A stretch of DNA of 50,861 nucleotides from positions 1-50,861 of the forward strand of contig JAHBWH010000042.1 of the NCBI GenBank assembly GCA_019637115.1. The letters run 5' to 3'. The notes below the pieces were generated by a model, which worked only from the letters and a program-made list of their open reading frames with translations, was not told where the DNA came from and searched no databases. Source of the stretch: Myxococcales bacterium. GTDB lineage: Bacteria > Myxococcota_A > Polyangia > Polyangiales > Houyiibacteriaceae. How positions within the stretch are numbered: position 1 is the stretch's first letter; every line of letters begins with the position of its first letter. A program made the position numbers and the translations under genes. This document shows positions 1 through 11,309 of the stretch, in pieces.

Positions 1-50
1 TGCGCCGCGCGGATCATCGTCCTCCGCGACCGCCGCCCCCGAAAGCGAGG

Positions 51-510
51 CCGCGGCGACCCACCGGACTGACCCCATCGCGCCTTCGCGGCGCTGCGCG
101 GCTCGGCCAAGGCCCGGGCCGCGCGAATCTGTGTACGTCGTCCGCCGAGACCCCCGGAAAGGGTGTGGCCGCCTCGCCAGGTCGCCCGTTCGGACCCCTC
201 GAACCCGCCGCGACCCCCCGCGGCCCGCGCCCCCTCACCCACCTCCAATTCGTACCGCGTGCGGATCAGGCGACCGCCGACGAGAGGCCGCGGCGACCCA
301 CCGGACTGATGCCATCGCGCCCACGTGGCGCTGCGCGGCTCGGTCATGGCCCGGGCCGCGCGAATCTGTGTGCGTCGTCCACCGAGACCTCCGGAAAGGG
401 TGTAGCCGCGCCGCCAGGTCGCCCGTTCGGACCCCTCGAACCCGCCGCGACCCGCCGCGGCCCGCGTCCCCTCACCCCCCTCCAATTCGCACCGCGTGCG
501 GATCGCGCCG
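51..510. repeat. Two-copy tandem repeat, period 237 bp
   Basis: The segment starting at 51 is repeated from 288 with scattered substitutions and small indels; both copies run from a CCGCGGCGACCCACCGGACTGA-like start to a CTCCAATTCG-like end. Bases 1-50 resemble the end of a further, truncated copy. No convincing gene lies in this stretch on either strand: the open frames across it are Arg/Pro/Gly-rich and follow the repeat. It lies directly downstream of the toxin-immunity pair, so it may be a recombination scar or an expanded intergenic repeat. Nothing else was recognised in 1-564 apart from the short RHS match at 511-541. Confidence 0.8.
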
Positions 511-541
511 AGACGTCCTGGACGTAGACCTCGCCCGCGTC
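511..541 (-). repeat. 31-bp exact copy of an internal RHS-gene segment
   Basis: Bases 511-541 are identical to 8500-8530 inside the SpvB/RHS gene. Read on the minus strand both give DAGEVYVQDV. The flanks do not match. It sits just beyond the 3' end of the presumed immunity gene, so it may be a remnant of a duplicated or recombined RHS locus. Confidence 0.75.
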
Positions 542-564
542 CTGGGTTTCGACCGGATCGGTGC

Positions 565-1278
565 TCAGGGGCAAGCGATGGACGTCGTCCTCATCATAAG
601 TGGTATTTCGGGCAGAATCATTCCTATCGAGGCAGCGAATACAAACTCAATGAAACCAACCATGTCGACGGAGGCCGATACGAGAAAGCTAATAGCGCCG
701 GCAAGTTCCAACTGCGTAGTGAGAAACGAATCCCTGGATCCAACAGCGAGCCAAGCCGACGCATACTGTCGAGCGGCCCTGGCGCCCATTATTATCTGGA
801 TGTCAAGACCAGTCGGCACCGCCGTTCCGATCCTAGACTCGACGGATGTTATAATTAATGAGGACTCATCCTTGCATGTATTCAGAATGTCTACATGCAG
901 GCCAGGCGGCACCCCTCGTTCTCCCATGCTGGCGATACGTTCGACGATCGCGCTTACCGCCTGCATGTCAGCATGATTCTTCGAAACTGGCGGAAGACGC
1001 ACGCAAAACGCCTCCCAGAAAACAGGAAAGTGTCGCACCAAGACAACGTCATCAACATTGAGCCAAGCCTGTCTGAGTCGCTCGCGTATGTCTGCTACCG
1101 GAACTGATGTCACGAAGCGCATCGCGGGTTCAAACCCGAGCGATGCGGCCGCTTCCAGTTTTGTATCATCAACCAGTCCGGCTTCGACAAGGCGAGACAG
1201 TTCGTTCCCGACATCCTTGTCGGTCCGTTCCTTGTCGACAATGAGCCATTCTGTGGAGCGCCGAACATTGAATGCCAT
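565..1278 (-). CDS. Putative immunity protein to the RHS deaminase-like toxin (unknown family)
   Basis: A 237-residue protein starting at ATG 1278, one base after the TAA of the RHS toxin gene, with a GGGAAGGGA ribosome-binding stretch overlapping the toxin's last codons. A longer upstream start would overlap the toxin, so I prefer 1278. I recognise no family. The sequence is soluble-looking for most of its length, with a hydrophobic C-terminal third. Its DNA is strikingly AT-rich for this genome: 841-900 has only 23 G/C of 60. Position, size and foreign composition match immunity genes of polymorphic toxins. The role is inferred from context only. It could also be an unrelated passenger gene. 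Confidence 0.65.
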   Translation of the reverse strand: MAFNVRRSTEWLIVDKERTDKDVGNELSRLVEAGLVDDTKLEAAASLGFEPAMRFVTSVPVADIRERLRQAWLNVDDVVLVRHFPVFWEAFCVRLPPVSKNHADMQAVSAIVERIASMGERGVPPGLHVDILNTCKDESSLIITSVESRIGTAVPTGLDIQIIMGARAARQYASAWLAVGSRDSFLTTQLELAGAISFLVSASVDMVGFIEFVFAASIGMILPEIPLMMRTTSIACP

Positions 1279-1279
1279 A

Positions 1280-4200
1280 TTATTCCCTTCCCGTCGCAGG
1301 CGCTCCAGTGTCGAACCGATACTCTCCACCCAGGTCTCGCGCCGCATCGCCCAGGTGGTTAGGAGTCAAATAGAATACCTTGGTGTCTTCAAATCCGTTT
1401 TGTCTGGTTTGTCCATTCAGGATTTGCCGGCACTGGCCACCTCCGACGCATGGCACGCGCTCCGTCAACACTTGTTTGACCTTAATGTCGTGTCGAGTGG
1501 CCCTCGTCTGCTCATGAACCCATGCGGCGATTGCCTCCTCAGAATGCTCGCCACCTGGCTCGTTCGGTAATACGATAATGCTTTCTTCTCCATTGATGGT
1601 GATCAGTGCGGCTGCGACATTGCGTGTCGCAAGGGACTCGTTAGATGTCATGTTATTGTTGACACGAAACTCTCGTATCCGTTGTAGAAGCCGAGGATCC
1701 GCGCGATCGGCAGCAGTTGTATTCCGCCCCCCGAGCCACGGCATCGGACCGCCGGACTCCAGAGTCTCTCCTGAGGGCGACTCGCCGACAAGGGTATTTC
1801 CGGGTGACTCGCCAACGGTCACGCCTCGGGTGGAATCCGGAGCCGGCGCCTGGATGGGACCACGTTGGTCGGGTGGAGGTTGGATGGGAGGACTCCTGTC
1901 GCGAGGCGGCGCCTCGATCCTTCGTCGCTCAAGGCGCGAACGGAGTTCTTGTATCTGCTGCAGAGCGCGGGCCGGGTCTGCAATGTGGGGATCGATCGTC
2001 AGGAGGGTCTGGGCAATGGAGCCCAAGACTCCAGCCTCAGCGACCCCCCTAGGCACCCCTGCGCGAGCTGCAGCCGAAGACTGCGGAGGTCGAGTGTGAC
2101 TAATGGGCCCAGCCTGCGTTCCACAGCGCGCAATTCGGGACGCCCGGAACGCATCGTATAACTTGGAAGCGGCCCGGCCGATCGCGGCAAGAAGGCCTGA
2201 GAGGCCAATCGGATCCCGCGCCTGCAGCAGATTCCCACTCACATAATGATACGAGTTGCCAAACTCCCCCCCACCCCCTGCATGCACCTGCAGCGGATCC
2301 GGCGAAGCCCACCGCCCGAGATGCGGCATCAAATACCGCATCCCGAAGTACACCAGCCCGACCTCCGAATCGTCCTCCTTGCCCGTGAACCCCATCGGCT
2401 CGAGCGCGAACGCCTCGACGTCCGTGTTCGCCCGCAAGGTCTCCCGGGCGCCGCTCGGGTAGAACGTGCCCACCTCGAGCAGCTCGCCGGTGACCAAGTC
2501 GACGACGCCCGAGGTGCTCTGCAGCAGGTTCGTCAGCGCCAAGGTCACGCGCGCGTCGCGCTCGAAGCCCGAGCCACCGCCACCCGAAGCCCCCGGCTTC
2601 CACACCACACGCGCGCCGGCGACGAGGTATTGCGTCTCGGTCCCGAGGGCGACGGAGCCGTCGTAGCGGCCGACGACGCGGTTGGCGACGAGGCCGCGGC
2701 GCTCGAGGGCCCCCGGCATGACGTAGAGGGCGACGCGCTCGACGCCGCCGATGGCGGCGCCGTCGCCGTCGGCGGTCTGCCCGTCGACGGTCTCCTTGAG
2801 GGTGCGGATGTTGCCCGCGTCATAGGCGTAGCGCTGGCGGACCTGCAGGGCCCAATCGCCGCTGCCCGCGCGGTCGTAGCGGCGCGCTTCGGCGAGGCGG
2901 TTGAGCTCGTCCCAGCGGTACTCGTAGTGCTGCTCTTGGTCGCAGCGGCACGCGGCGCGGAGGTGCGCGGCGCGCTGGTCGACGTCCGCGCGCGCGACGT
3001 CGTCCCAGCACGCGGTGGCGGCGCTGGTGTCGTGACAGGCCGCGCGGACGGTGACGGCCGTGGCGTTGCCGCTCTCGCCGTAGCGCACGCGGACCCAGCC
3101 GCCGCGCTCGCGGGTGGCGTCGGGCGAGGGAGCGGACTCGGGGAGGTTCGACGCGAGGTAGAGCGCGGTCGGGCGGAGCGGCCCTCCGTCGGGTTGGCCG
3201 TCGGCGAATCCGTTGCGGATGTTGCTGCCGAGGGAGCGCTCGTAGAATGCGGCGGCGTCGTCGGTCCACTCGGTCTGGTTGGCGAGCCAGTCGTAGCGGT
3301 AGGTGAGGTTGATGACGCGGCTGTCGGGCAGCTCGCCGAGGCGCGGCGCGGGGCGGCGGCGCATCGGGTCGGCCGCCACCATCGCGTTCTGCGTCTCGCG
3401 CCAGTCGGTGGCGGGGTTGCCGGTCGTCGTCCACGGGCCCGCGGGGCTGCGGTAGGTGAAGTCGACCGATGCGACGCGGTAGAGCGCGTCGTGCGTGATG
3501 CGGTAGCGGTGCGCCCGCTGCTCGTCGGGCCATTGCTCACGGAAGCGATTGTCGCGGACCTCGATGAGGTTGCTGGCGCCGTCCCAGAAGTAGTTCTCGT
3601 CGATCATCCGCGTGACCGCGCCGAGGGAGGGCGCGACCGCGCCCGGCGTCGTCGCCGTGCGCTGCCAGATGATGCGTCGCACGCGCTGGCGAACGTCGTA
3701 GTAGGTGTAGTGCTGCACGCTCCGCGGCGCAGGACCGTGGACCACGACCGTCGGTTGCCCGAAGACGTCGTAGCTCGCCGAGCGGACGATGGGGATCGTC
3801 GTCGTCGTCCCGTCGACGCCGATCGCGAGGTCCGCCACGGCGGGCAGCCCACGGATGTTGAAGCGCATAGTCGCCGAGAGCTGCGGCGCGCTGCCCGTCC
3901 CGCCGAAGAGCGCCCAGTCCGGGTCGGTGGGCCACGTGCGATTGGTCGTGCGGTCGATGCGGTCGTAGGTGACGGTCGACGTGTAGGTGTGCGCCTCGTC
4001 GTACATCCGCGTGCCCGAGCTCGGCGGGGCGTCGTCGACGAAGACCAGCGGGTCGTCGCCCGCGCGCACCATCGGCGCAGGGCCCGCTGACGGCAGCACC
4101 GCCATCTGACGCCCCGACCAGGTGGGGCGGCCGCGGTGGTCGTAGCCGACGAGCGAGCGCTGGCCGCGGTCGGACGAGCCGACGAGCCGCCCGCGGTCGA

Positions 4201-7200
4201 ACGACGACGGCCGGCCGAAGCTGCTCGCCCACGGCGGCGCCTCGTCGAAGTGGTAGCGGACGTCGACCTCGCGCGTGCTCGCGGACGTATCGATCGCCAG
4301 CGCGATGGCCTCGCTCGGCAGCGCTTCGTCGGGATCGTCACCCGCCGCCTGCGCTTCGGCGCAGCCGACGTAGTCCTCGGCGAGGAGGCGTCCGGCGCGG
4401 TCGTAGTAGAAGTTCTGGCCGCAGCCGCGCGGGTCGCGCATCGCGACGAGGTCGCCGACGCGGTTGTAGAGGTAGCGCCAGCGGCGCGTGGCCTCGCCGC
4501 CCGTGCGGCCGTCGCTGTCCGGGTCGGTGCCGCCGAGGCGGCGACCGAGCGTGTCGTACATGAAGTGCCGCGTCAGGGCGTGGCCGTCGCGGATCGGCGC
4601 GCCGAGCCCGGGCCCGGTGGTCTCGGCGCGCGTCACCGAGAGCGCGGCGCCGTCGGTGCGGTACGTCGTCGAGAGGCGCTCGAAAGAGTCTTCGAGGGTC
4701 TGCGGGTCGCGCTGGTGGAGCACCTGCTCGATGGCGCGGCCGTGGCCGTCGACTCGTGAGCGGGTGAACGTGCCGCCAAAGACCGCCGCCGGCGTCGGGT
4801 GGATGATCCCCGCGGGGACGACGGGGACGCCGAGGTCGAGGGTGTCGGCGGCCACCGTCTCGAGCGCCTTGTGGTAGACGCGGCTCAGGCTGCCGTCGCG
4901 CTCCACGGTCTGCCACGCCTCGCCGAAGGCGTCGTAGTGCACCCTGATCGCGTTCGAGCTCGGCAGCCCCACCGCGTCGTAGGGCGAGGGCGGGTCACTG
5001 TAGACGAACACCGGGTCGAACGCGCGGAAGGGCGTGCCGCGCGCCGTCAGCTCGGTGACGCCGCCTTGGATCCAGCGGCGCCCGGTCATCGCGTTGCTGG
5101 CCTCGCTGCGCGCGAGGGACGCGCGCGCGCGGCCGAGGCCGTCGACGTAGCTGCGCGCGACGATCGACCAATCGGGCCGCGGCTCGCAGCGTGGGTGCGG
5201 GTGTGACGCGGACTCGACCCAGCTCACGGGGCGGTCACCCTCGACGAGCCCGTACCGGAAGGTCTGGGTCGGGGCGCCCGCCACACACGCGCCAGCGCGG
5301 ATCTGGTCGGTCGCGTGTTGTGGCGGCGCGATGGCCGCGAGGCGCCCGAGGCCGTCGTAGCGGACCTCGGTGGTCTGCCCGTTCGGATCGGTCGCGCTGA
5401 GGAGCGCGCCGAGGCCGCGGTCCCAGCGGGCGGTCGAGCTCATGAGGCACAGGCCAGTCGACGACGCCTCGCAGTACGTCCCCGTCCCGCCGTGCACGGC
5501 GATGGACTCGCGCACGGGGAGCTGCGCGTAGGTCTCGTCGTAGGCGAGCTCGGCGTAGCGCCAGCACGCGCCCGCGCCGCTCGCCTCGAGGTCGGCGCCC
5601 GCGCAGCTCGCGAGGGCGTTGCCCCAGCCGTCGTAGGAGGTCGACGCCTCGAGCACCTGGCCGCTCGCCCCCGCGAAGGCCGGGTGCGACTGTCCGTACG
5701 CGGCCGCGAGCGAGAAGCCCTCTGCCCCGCGCGCGTCGCCCGCGAAGGCGTACGCGGGCCCGCTCCACTGCGCGAGCTGCGCGCTCCAGAGCAGGTCGCC
5801 GGTCGCTTCGTCGAAGCGGCTGGCGCTCCAGCCGAAGCGCGTGGTGCCGCTCGCCGAGCCCGTGACGTACGACTCGTCCGTGCGCCAGAGCCAGTCGCGG
5901 CCGTCGCCGAGCAGGACGGGGCGCGCGTGGCTCGTGATGACCTCGTCGACGCCCGGGCGGCCGTGCGCGCTCTGCGTGACGACGTGGCCGAGGTTGTCGA
6001 CCTCCTCGGTGGTCGAGCGCACGTGCGCGTGGCCCTGCGCGCGGATGGTGAGCGTCGTCTCTTCGACGCCGGTCTGCGTGGGCGCACCCGCGCCGCCGAC
6101 GACCTGGTGGACGACGCTCGGCAGCGTGAGCTGCCCGCCCGGCCCCGCGAGCGAGGTGCCGTTCGGCTCGCCCGGGACGATGCCGGTGTCGTAGCTCAGC
6201 TCGTCGCTCTGGCTGACGTAGGCGTACCAGAGGAAGCGCCCGTCGAGCCCCTGCGCGAGCTGGCGGAGCGCGATGGTCGCGTGCGAGCTCGAGAGGAAGA
6301 GGCCCTCTTCGTCGAAGACCTCGTTCAGCCATTGGCGGCCCTTGAGCGCCTCGTAGGGGTTCTCGGCGAGGCGGTCGGTCGCGATCGATTGCGGCCGGCG
6401 GCCTTGGTGGAAGTACGTGCGCGTGTACGCGCTCGGGTGGTTCGCGTCGCCGACCGCGACCGCGTCCGCGGCGCCGAAGCCGCGGAACTCCTGCTCGATG
6501 CCCTCGTAGTAGCCGTCGTGATAGGCGAAGCGCGTCGTCACCACGTTCGGCGCGCGGCCGACCCGGTCGAAGTTGTCGGTGGTGCTCATGCTCCGCACCA
6601 CGCGGCTGATCACGGGGCTGCCGCCGCTGCGGTAGACGCACTCGCCGCTGAGTTCTTGGAGGAGGCGGTCGCAGTCGCCATCGGCCCGGCTCCACGTGAA
6701 GGTCTCGCCTACGCCGCGCCGGCGGGTCGCGGGCCCCGTGCCCTCGGCGGCCGCCTCGGCGAGGTCCTCGACGTAGTCGATGGCCGACGAGTCGTAGACC
6801 ATCGTCGACGTCGCGCCGAGGCCGTTCTCGACGCGGTTCAAGATGCGCGGCCGCTCGCCGCCCATGAAGTCGAGGTACTCCCAGCGCGACGCGCTCGCGT
6901 AGACGAGGTCGAGGGTCGCCGAGCCGTCGATGTCGGCGAAGCGCAGGCGCGGCGCGAAGTCGGGGGCCATCGGCGAGCGCGCGATCGTCCGCTCGGTGAA
7001 GCCCTCGCCGCCGCGGTTGAAGTAGACGTCGACCTCGCGGAAGCGGACCTGCACGACGTCGGGGGCGCCGTCGGCGTTGACGTCGGCGAGGTAGACGCCC
7101 GAGAGCTCGGGGTTGAGCTCGCGCGGCGGGTTCGCCATCACGCGGTGCCGGTTTGCGCCCTGGCCGCGGCCGCACTCGGTGGGGCCGTCGCCGAAGACCG

Positions 7201-9550
7201 GCGCGCCGCTCGCGTTCACGCCGCGGCCTGGCCACCAGACCACGCGGCCGCGACGGATCTTGACGATGTCGGTGAGGCCGTCGCCGTTCATGTCCGCGAG
7301 GCGCACCTCGGGGTCGGCGAAGTCGACGGGCAGGCCGTCGTGGAGCAGGCACGTCTCGTGCGGCGTCGTGAGCAGCTCGAAGTCGTCGAGCCCCGGCCCC
7401 GTGCGGCGCACCTGCCCGAACTTGCCCTCGCCGCCCGGGAGCCAGCCGAGGTTGAGCCAGGTCTGCATCGCGGTGCCGGTCGTGCGCACCACGTCGATGA
7501 GGTGGTCGCCGTTGACGTCGAACATCTGGTAGTGCGTGCCGTCGCGGACGAGGTCGACGCGCGGATCGGTGCCGCGGGGGAGCTGCACCTCGGCGTAGGT
7601 GAAGCGCCAGCCCTGCTCGGCGGGCGAGGCGCTGTGGTTGGCGGCCGCGTCGCTGCTGCGCGTGGGCGTGAAGAAGCCGTAGCGGTCGAGGCGGGGCATG
7701 TGCAGCAGGTCGCTGCGTCCGTCGCCGTCGACGTCCATCGGCACGACGTTGGCGTTGCCGAGGTTGAGCGTGCCCGAGAGGTCGCGGCGCATCGGGACGG
7801 GCACGGGGGCGCTGAAGACCGCGGTGCGGCCGGCGGGCGCGGCGCGAGGGCCGGTGAAGCCGTTGAAGAAGACGCCGACGGCGGGCGCGCCGTCCGCGGT
7901 GCGGTATCGCGCGGGGTCGGTGACGATGAGGTCCGGCAGGCCGTCGGCGTTGACGTCGAAGAGGTCGGCGCGCGCCGCGTCGACGCTGACGTTCGGCGGG
8001 GCCTCGACGGCGCGCACGGTCTCGTCGATGCCGCCGAAGCCCGGCACGCCCCCGGAGGGCGGCGCGGTGTAGCCGAAGGTCATCGGCGGGAGGAGCCGGC
8101 CGCGCGTGCGACCGAGCGCGTCCGCGAGCGCGGTGGACTCCGAGACGTGGCCGAAGACGTGGTGCGCCATGACGCCCCCGGCGTGGCGCTCCTCGTCGGG
8201 GCGACCCTCGACCTGCACGCGGGCGAGGAGCGAGTGGAACGACTGGTCGGCGGGCTGATAGGCGAGGTGGTAGCGGCGCACGAGCTGGCGCTCGACGCCG
8301 TCCATGTCCATCGCGCTCACCGTCACGCGGCGCAGGCGCCAGCGGGTCTCGACGCGCCAGCCGCTCGTGTACCGCGACGTGACGTCGGGGCGGCCCTCGT
8401 AGTCGAAGTGGACCCGCGCGCCGTAGGACGCGAGCGGCGCGCTGCACCCACGACGCGCGGCGACGTCGCCGCCGGCGCAGTCGCTCGGGCTCACGTAGAA
8501 GACGTCCTGGACGTAGACCTCGCCCGCGTCGCGCGCGTAGCGGTAGTAGACGGTCGACCCGTGGGGGTCGCTCATGCGCGTGAGGTGCCAGCCGTAGATG
8601 CGGCCAATGCCGCCGAGCTGCTCGCTCTGCACCGCGACGGTGTCGTCGAGGTCCATCGGGCCCTCGCCGCTCGGGAGCAGACCGAAGTCGAAGCGGGTGC
8701 CGTCCTTGCCCTGGACGATCCAGCGGGTGCCGTCGGGCGCGCGGAAGAAGCGCAAGAAGCCGCCCTCGACGCGCGCGCGGTATTGCTGCCAGTCACGCGC
8801 CTCGGCGGGCTTGGCCGCGGTGTTTCCGTAGCGGCCGCCGGAGGCGTCGACGGCCGCGATGGTGGCGTCGTCGACCGGGACGAGCTCCTGGCCGCCGTTG
8901 TAGAAGAAGCGATCTTCGTCGGGCGTCCAGCGGGTGGCGTCCTGGTAGCGCGGCAGGCCGCGATCCGATTGGCGGACGATGAAGGGCGTGGACAGGTTCC
9001 AGCCGATGCCGAGCGGGCCGTTGCCGCTCGTGCTCGCGTAGCTGAGGCCGAGGCTCGGCTCGACGCCCGCCCGCCCCGCGGGGAGCGCGATCGGCACGCT
9101 GAAGGTCGCGGCGCCGCTCGAGAGGATGGGGGCGAAGGACTCACCCATGCCCTCGATGGAGCCCTCGGCGTTCGGCAGGCTGATGCGCGTCGGCTCGACG
9201 GCGCTCTTGGCCTCGCCGGTCGGGAGCGAGGTCGGGGAGGCGCCCTCGGGGAGATCGTCGAGCGCGTCGGTCTCTGGCTCGCCCCGATCATTGGCGAGCG
9301 CGTCGCGCAGCCGTGGATCGTCGCGGAAGACGCTCTGCAGCTCGTCGGCGAGCGGGTGCCGGCCGAGCGCGTCGGAGACCGAGCCCGCGAGCTCTTCGCG
9401 GAGGACGGGCAGCGGGCCGCCCGGGTCGCTGGGCGGGAGGGGCTCGGTGTCCTGCGCCTTGGCTGCGAGCGGTGTGCCGAGGGTGAGGAAGACGACCGCG
9501 GCGAGCAGGGACGCGAGGGCGCGGTAGGCGGGGTGGATGCGGGTCGACAT
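1280..9550 (-). CDS. Secreted SpvB/FG-GAP/RHS-repeat polymorphic toxin with C-terminal deaminase-like domain
   Basis: A 2756-residue protein. I start at ATG 9550, where a GAGG box and an immediate signal peptide (residues 1-32, ending AAKA) fit better than the ATG ten codons upstream. In order: SpvB-type domain from about 121, at least six FG-GAP/VCBS-like segments (patterns such as DVNADGLPD, DVDGDGRSD, DMNGDGLTD), a TcdB-like middle, many RHS/YD repeats, and a typical RHS core ending in DPIGL near residue 2446. A linker and a variable tip follow. The tip has HSEE (H2669, E2671) and TERVPC-x5-C (C2701, C2707), matching the H-x-E and PC...C zinc motifs of the deaminase superfamily. Known relatives form a cocoon around a toxin released by self-cleavage at the core. 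Sec export is unusual for TcB-TcC or type VI RHS proteins. The exact deaminase subfamily and substrate are unknown. Confidence 0.88.
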   Translation of the reverse strand: MSTRIHPAYRALASLLAAVVFLTLGTPLAAKAQDTEPLPPSDPGGPLPVLREELAGSVSDALGRHPLADELQSVFRDDPRLRDALANDRGEPETDALDDLPEGASPTSLPTGEAKSAVEPTRISLPNAEGSIEGMGESFAPILSSGAATFSVPIALPAGRAGVEPSLGLSYASTSGNGPLGIGWNLSTPFIVRQSDRGLPRYQDATRWTPDEDRFFYNGGQELVPVDDATIAAVDASGGRYGNTAAKPAEARDWQQYRARVEGGFLRFFRAPDGTRWIVQGKDGTRFDFGLLPSGEGPMDLDDTVAVQSEQLGGIGRIYGWHLTRMSDPHGSTVYYRYARDAGEVYVQDVFYVSPSDCAGGDVAARRGCSAPLASYGARVHFDYEGRPDVTSRYTSGWRVETRWRLRRVTVSAMDMDGVERQLVRRYHLAYQPADQSFHSLLARVQVEGRPDEERHAGGVMAHHVFGHVSESTALADALGRTRGRLLPPMTFGYTAPPSGGVPGFGGIDETVRAVEAPPNVSVDAARADLFDVNADGLPDLIVTDPARYRTADGAPAVGVFFNGFTGPRAAPAGRTAVFSAPVPVPMRRDLSGTLNLGNANVVPMDVDGDGRSDLLHMPRLDRYGFFTPTRSSDAAANHSASPAEQGWRFTYAEVQLPRGTDPRVDLVRDGTHYQMFDVNGDHLIDVVRTTGTAMQTWLNLGWLPGGEGKFGQVRRTGPGLDDFELLTTPHETCLLHDGLPVDFADPEVRLADMNGDGLTDIVKIRRGRVVWWPGRGVNASGAPVFGDGPTECGRGQGANRHRVMANPPRELNPELSGVYLADVNADGAPDVVQVRFREVDVYFNRGGEGFTERTIARSPMAPDFAPRLRFADIDGSATLDLVYASASRWEYLDFMGGERPRILNRVENGLGATSTMVYDSSAIDYVEDLAEAAAEGTGPATRRRGVGETFTWSRADGDCDRLLQELSGECVYRSGGSPVISRVVRSMSTTDNFDRVGRAPNVVTTRFAYHDGYYEGIEQEFRGFGAADAVAVGDANHPSAYTRTYFHQGRRPQSIATDRLAENPYEALKGRQWLNEVFDEEGLFLSSSHATIALRQLAQGLDGRFLWYAYVSQSDELSYDTGIVPGEPNGTSLAGPGGQLTLPSVVHQVVGGAGAPTQTGVEETTLTIRAQGHAHVRSTTEEVDNLGHVVTQSAHGRPGVDEVITSHARPVLLGDGRDWLWRTDESYVTGSASGTTRFGWSASRFDEATGDLLWSAQLAQWSGPAYAFAGDARGAEGFSLAAAYGQSHPAFAGASGQVLEASTSYDGWGNALASCAGADLEASGAGACWRYAELAYDETYAQLPVRESIAVHGGTGTYCEASSTGLCLMSSTARWDRGLGALLSATDPNGQTTEVRYDGLGRLAAIAPPQHATDQIRAGACVAGAPTQTFRYGLVEGDRPVSWVESASHPHPRCEPRPDWSIVARSYVDGLGRARASLARSEASNAMTGRRWIQGGVTELTARGTPFRAFDPVFVYSDPPSPYDAVGLPSSNAIRVHYDAFGEAWQTVERDGSLSRVYHKALETVAADTLDLGVPVVPAGIIHPTPAAVFGGTFTRSRVDGHGRAIEQVLHQRDPQTLEDSFERLSTTYRTDGAALSVTRAETTGPGLGAPIRDGHALTRHFMYDTLGRRLGGTDPDSDGRTGGEATRRWRYLYNRVGDLVAMRDPRGCGQNFYYDRAGRLLAEDYVGCAEAQAAGDDPDEALPSEAIALAIDTSASTREVDVRYHFDEAPPWASSFGRPSSFDRGRLVGSSDRGQRSLVGYDHRGRPTWSGRQMAVLPSAGPAPMVRAGDDPLVFVDDAPPSSGTRMYDEAHTYTSTVTYDRIDRTTNRTWPTDPDWALFGGTGSAPQLSATMRFNIRGLPAVADLAIGVDGTTTTIPIVRSASYDVFGQPTVVVHGPAPRSVQHYTYYDVRQRVRRIIWQRTATTPGAVAPSLGAVTRMIDENYFWDGASNLIEVRDNRFREQWPDEQRAHRYRITHDALYRVASVDFTYRSPAGPWTTTGNPATDWRETQNAMVAADPMRRRPAPRLGELPDSRVINLTYRYDWLANQTEWTDDAAAFYERSLGSNIRNGFADGQPDGGPLRPTALYLASNLPESAPSPDATRERGGWVRVRYGESGNATAVTVRAACHDTSAATACWDDVARADVDQRAAHLRAACRCDQEQHYEYRWDELNRLAEARRYDRAGSGDWALQVRQRYAYDAGNIRTLKETVDGQTADGDGAAIGGVERVALYVMPGALERRGLVANRVVGRYDGSVALGTETQYLVAGARVVWKPGASGGGGSGFERDARVTLALTNLLQSTSGVVDLVTGELLEVGTFYPSGARETLRANTDVEAFALEPMGFTGKEDDSEVGLVYFGMRYLMPHLGRWASPDPLQVHAGGGGEFGNSYHYVSGNLLQARDPIGLSGLLAAIGRAASKLYDAFRASRIARCGTQAGPISHTRPPQSSAAARAGVPRGVAEAGVLGSIAQTLLTIDPHIADPARALQQIQELRSRLERRRIEAPPRDRSPPIQPPPDQRGPIQAPAPDSTRGVTVGESPGNTLVGESPSGETLESGGPMPWLGGRNTTAADRADPRLLQRIREFRVNNNMTSNESLATRNVAAALITINGEESIIVLPNEPGGEHSEEAIAAWVHEQTRATRHDIKVKQVLTERVPCVGGGQCRQILNGQTRQNGFEDTKVFYLTPNHLGDAARDLGGEYRFDTGAPATGRE

Positions 9551-9622
9551 GGGGCCTCGGCGATGCGGGCGGAAAGGCATAGCGGCGTGGCGTGCGGACT
9601 TGGGGAGCGCGGGAGGTGGGGC

Positions 9623-11302
<1,680 letters not shown>

Positions 11303-11309
11303 GCGGGCC

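Noticed and set aside
131..976. A 281-residue plus-strand frame across the 237-bp repeat and into the immunity gene
   Set aside because: Follows the repeat, then becomes antisense of the AT-rich gene; no initiation signal or recognisable motif.
2246..4090. A 614-residue plus-strand frame
   Set aside because: Same reason: antisense of the RHS repeats, with low-complexity translation.
9551..9580. Start of the RHS protein ten codons upstream
   Set aside because: No ribosome-binding site and it adds polar Arg-rich residues ahead of a good signal peptide; ATG 9550 fits better.
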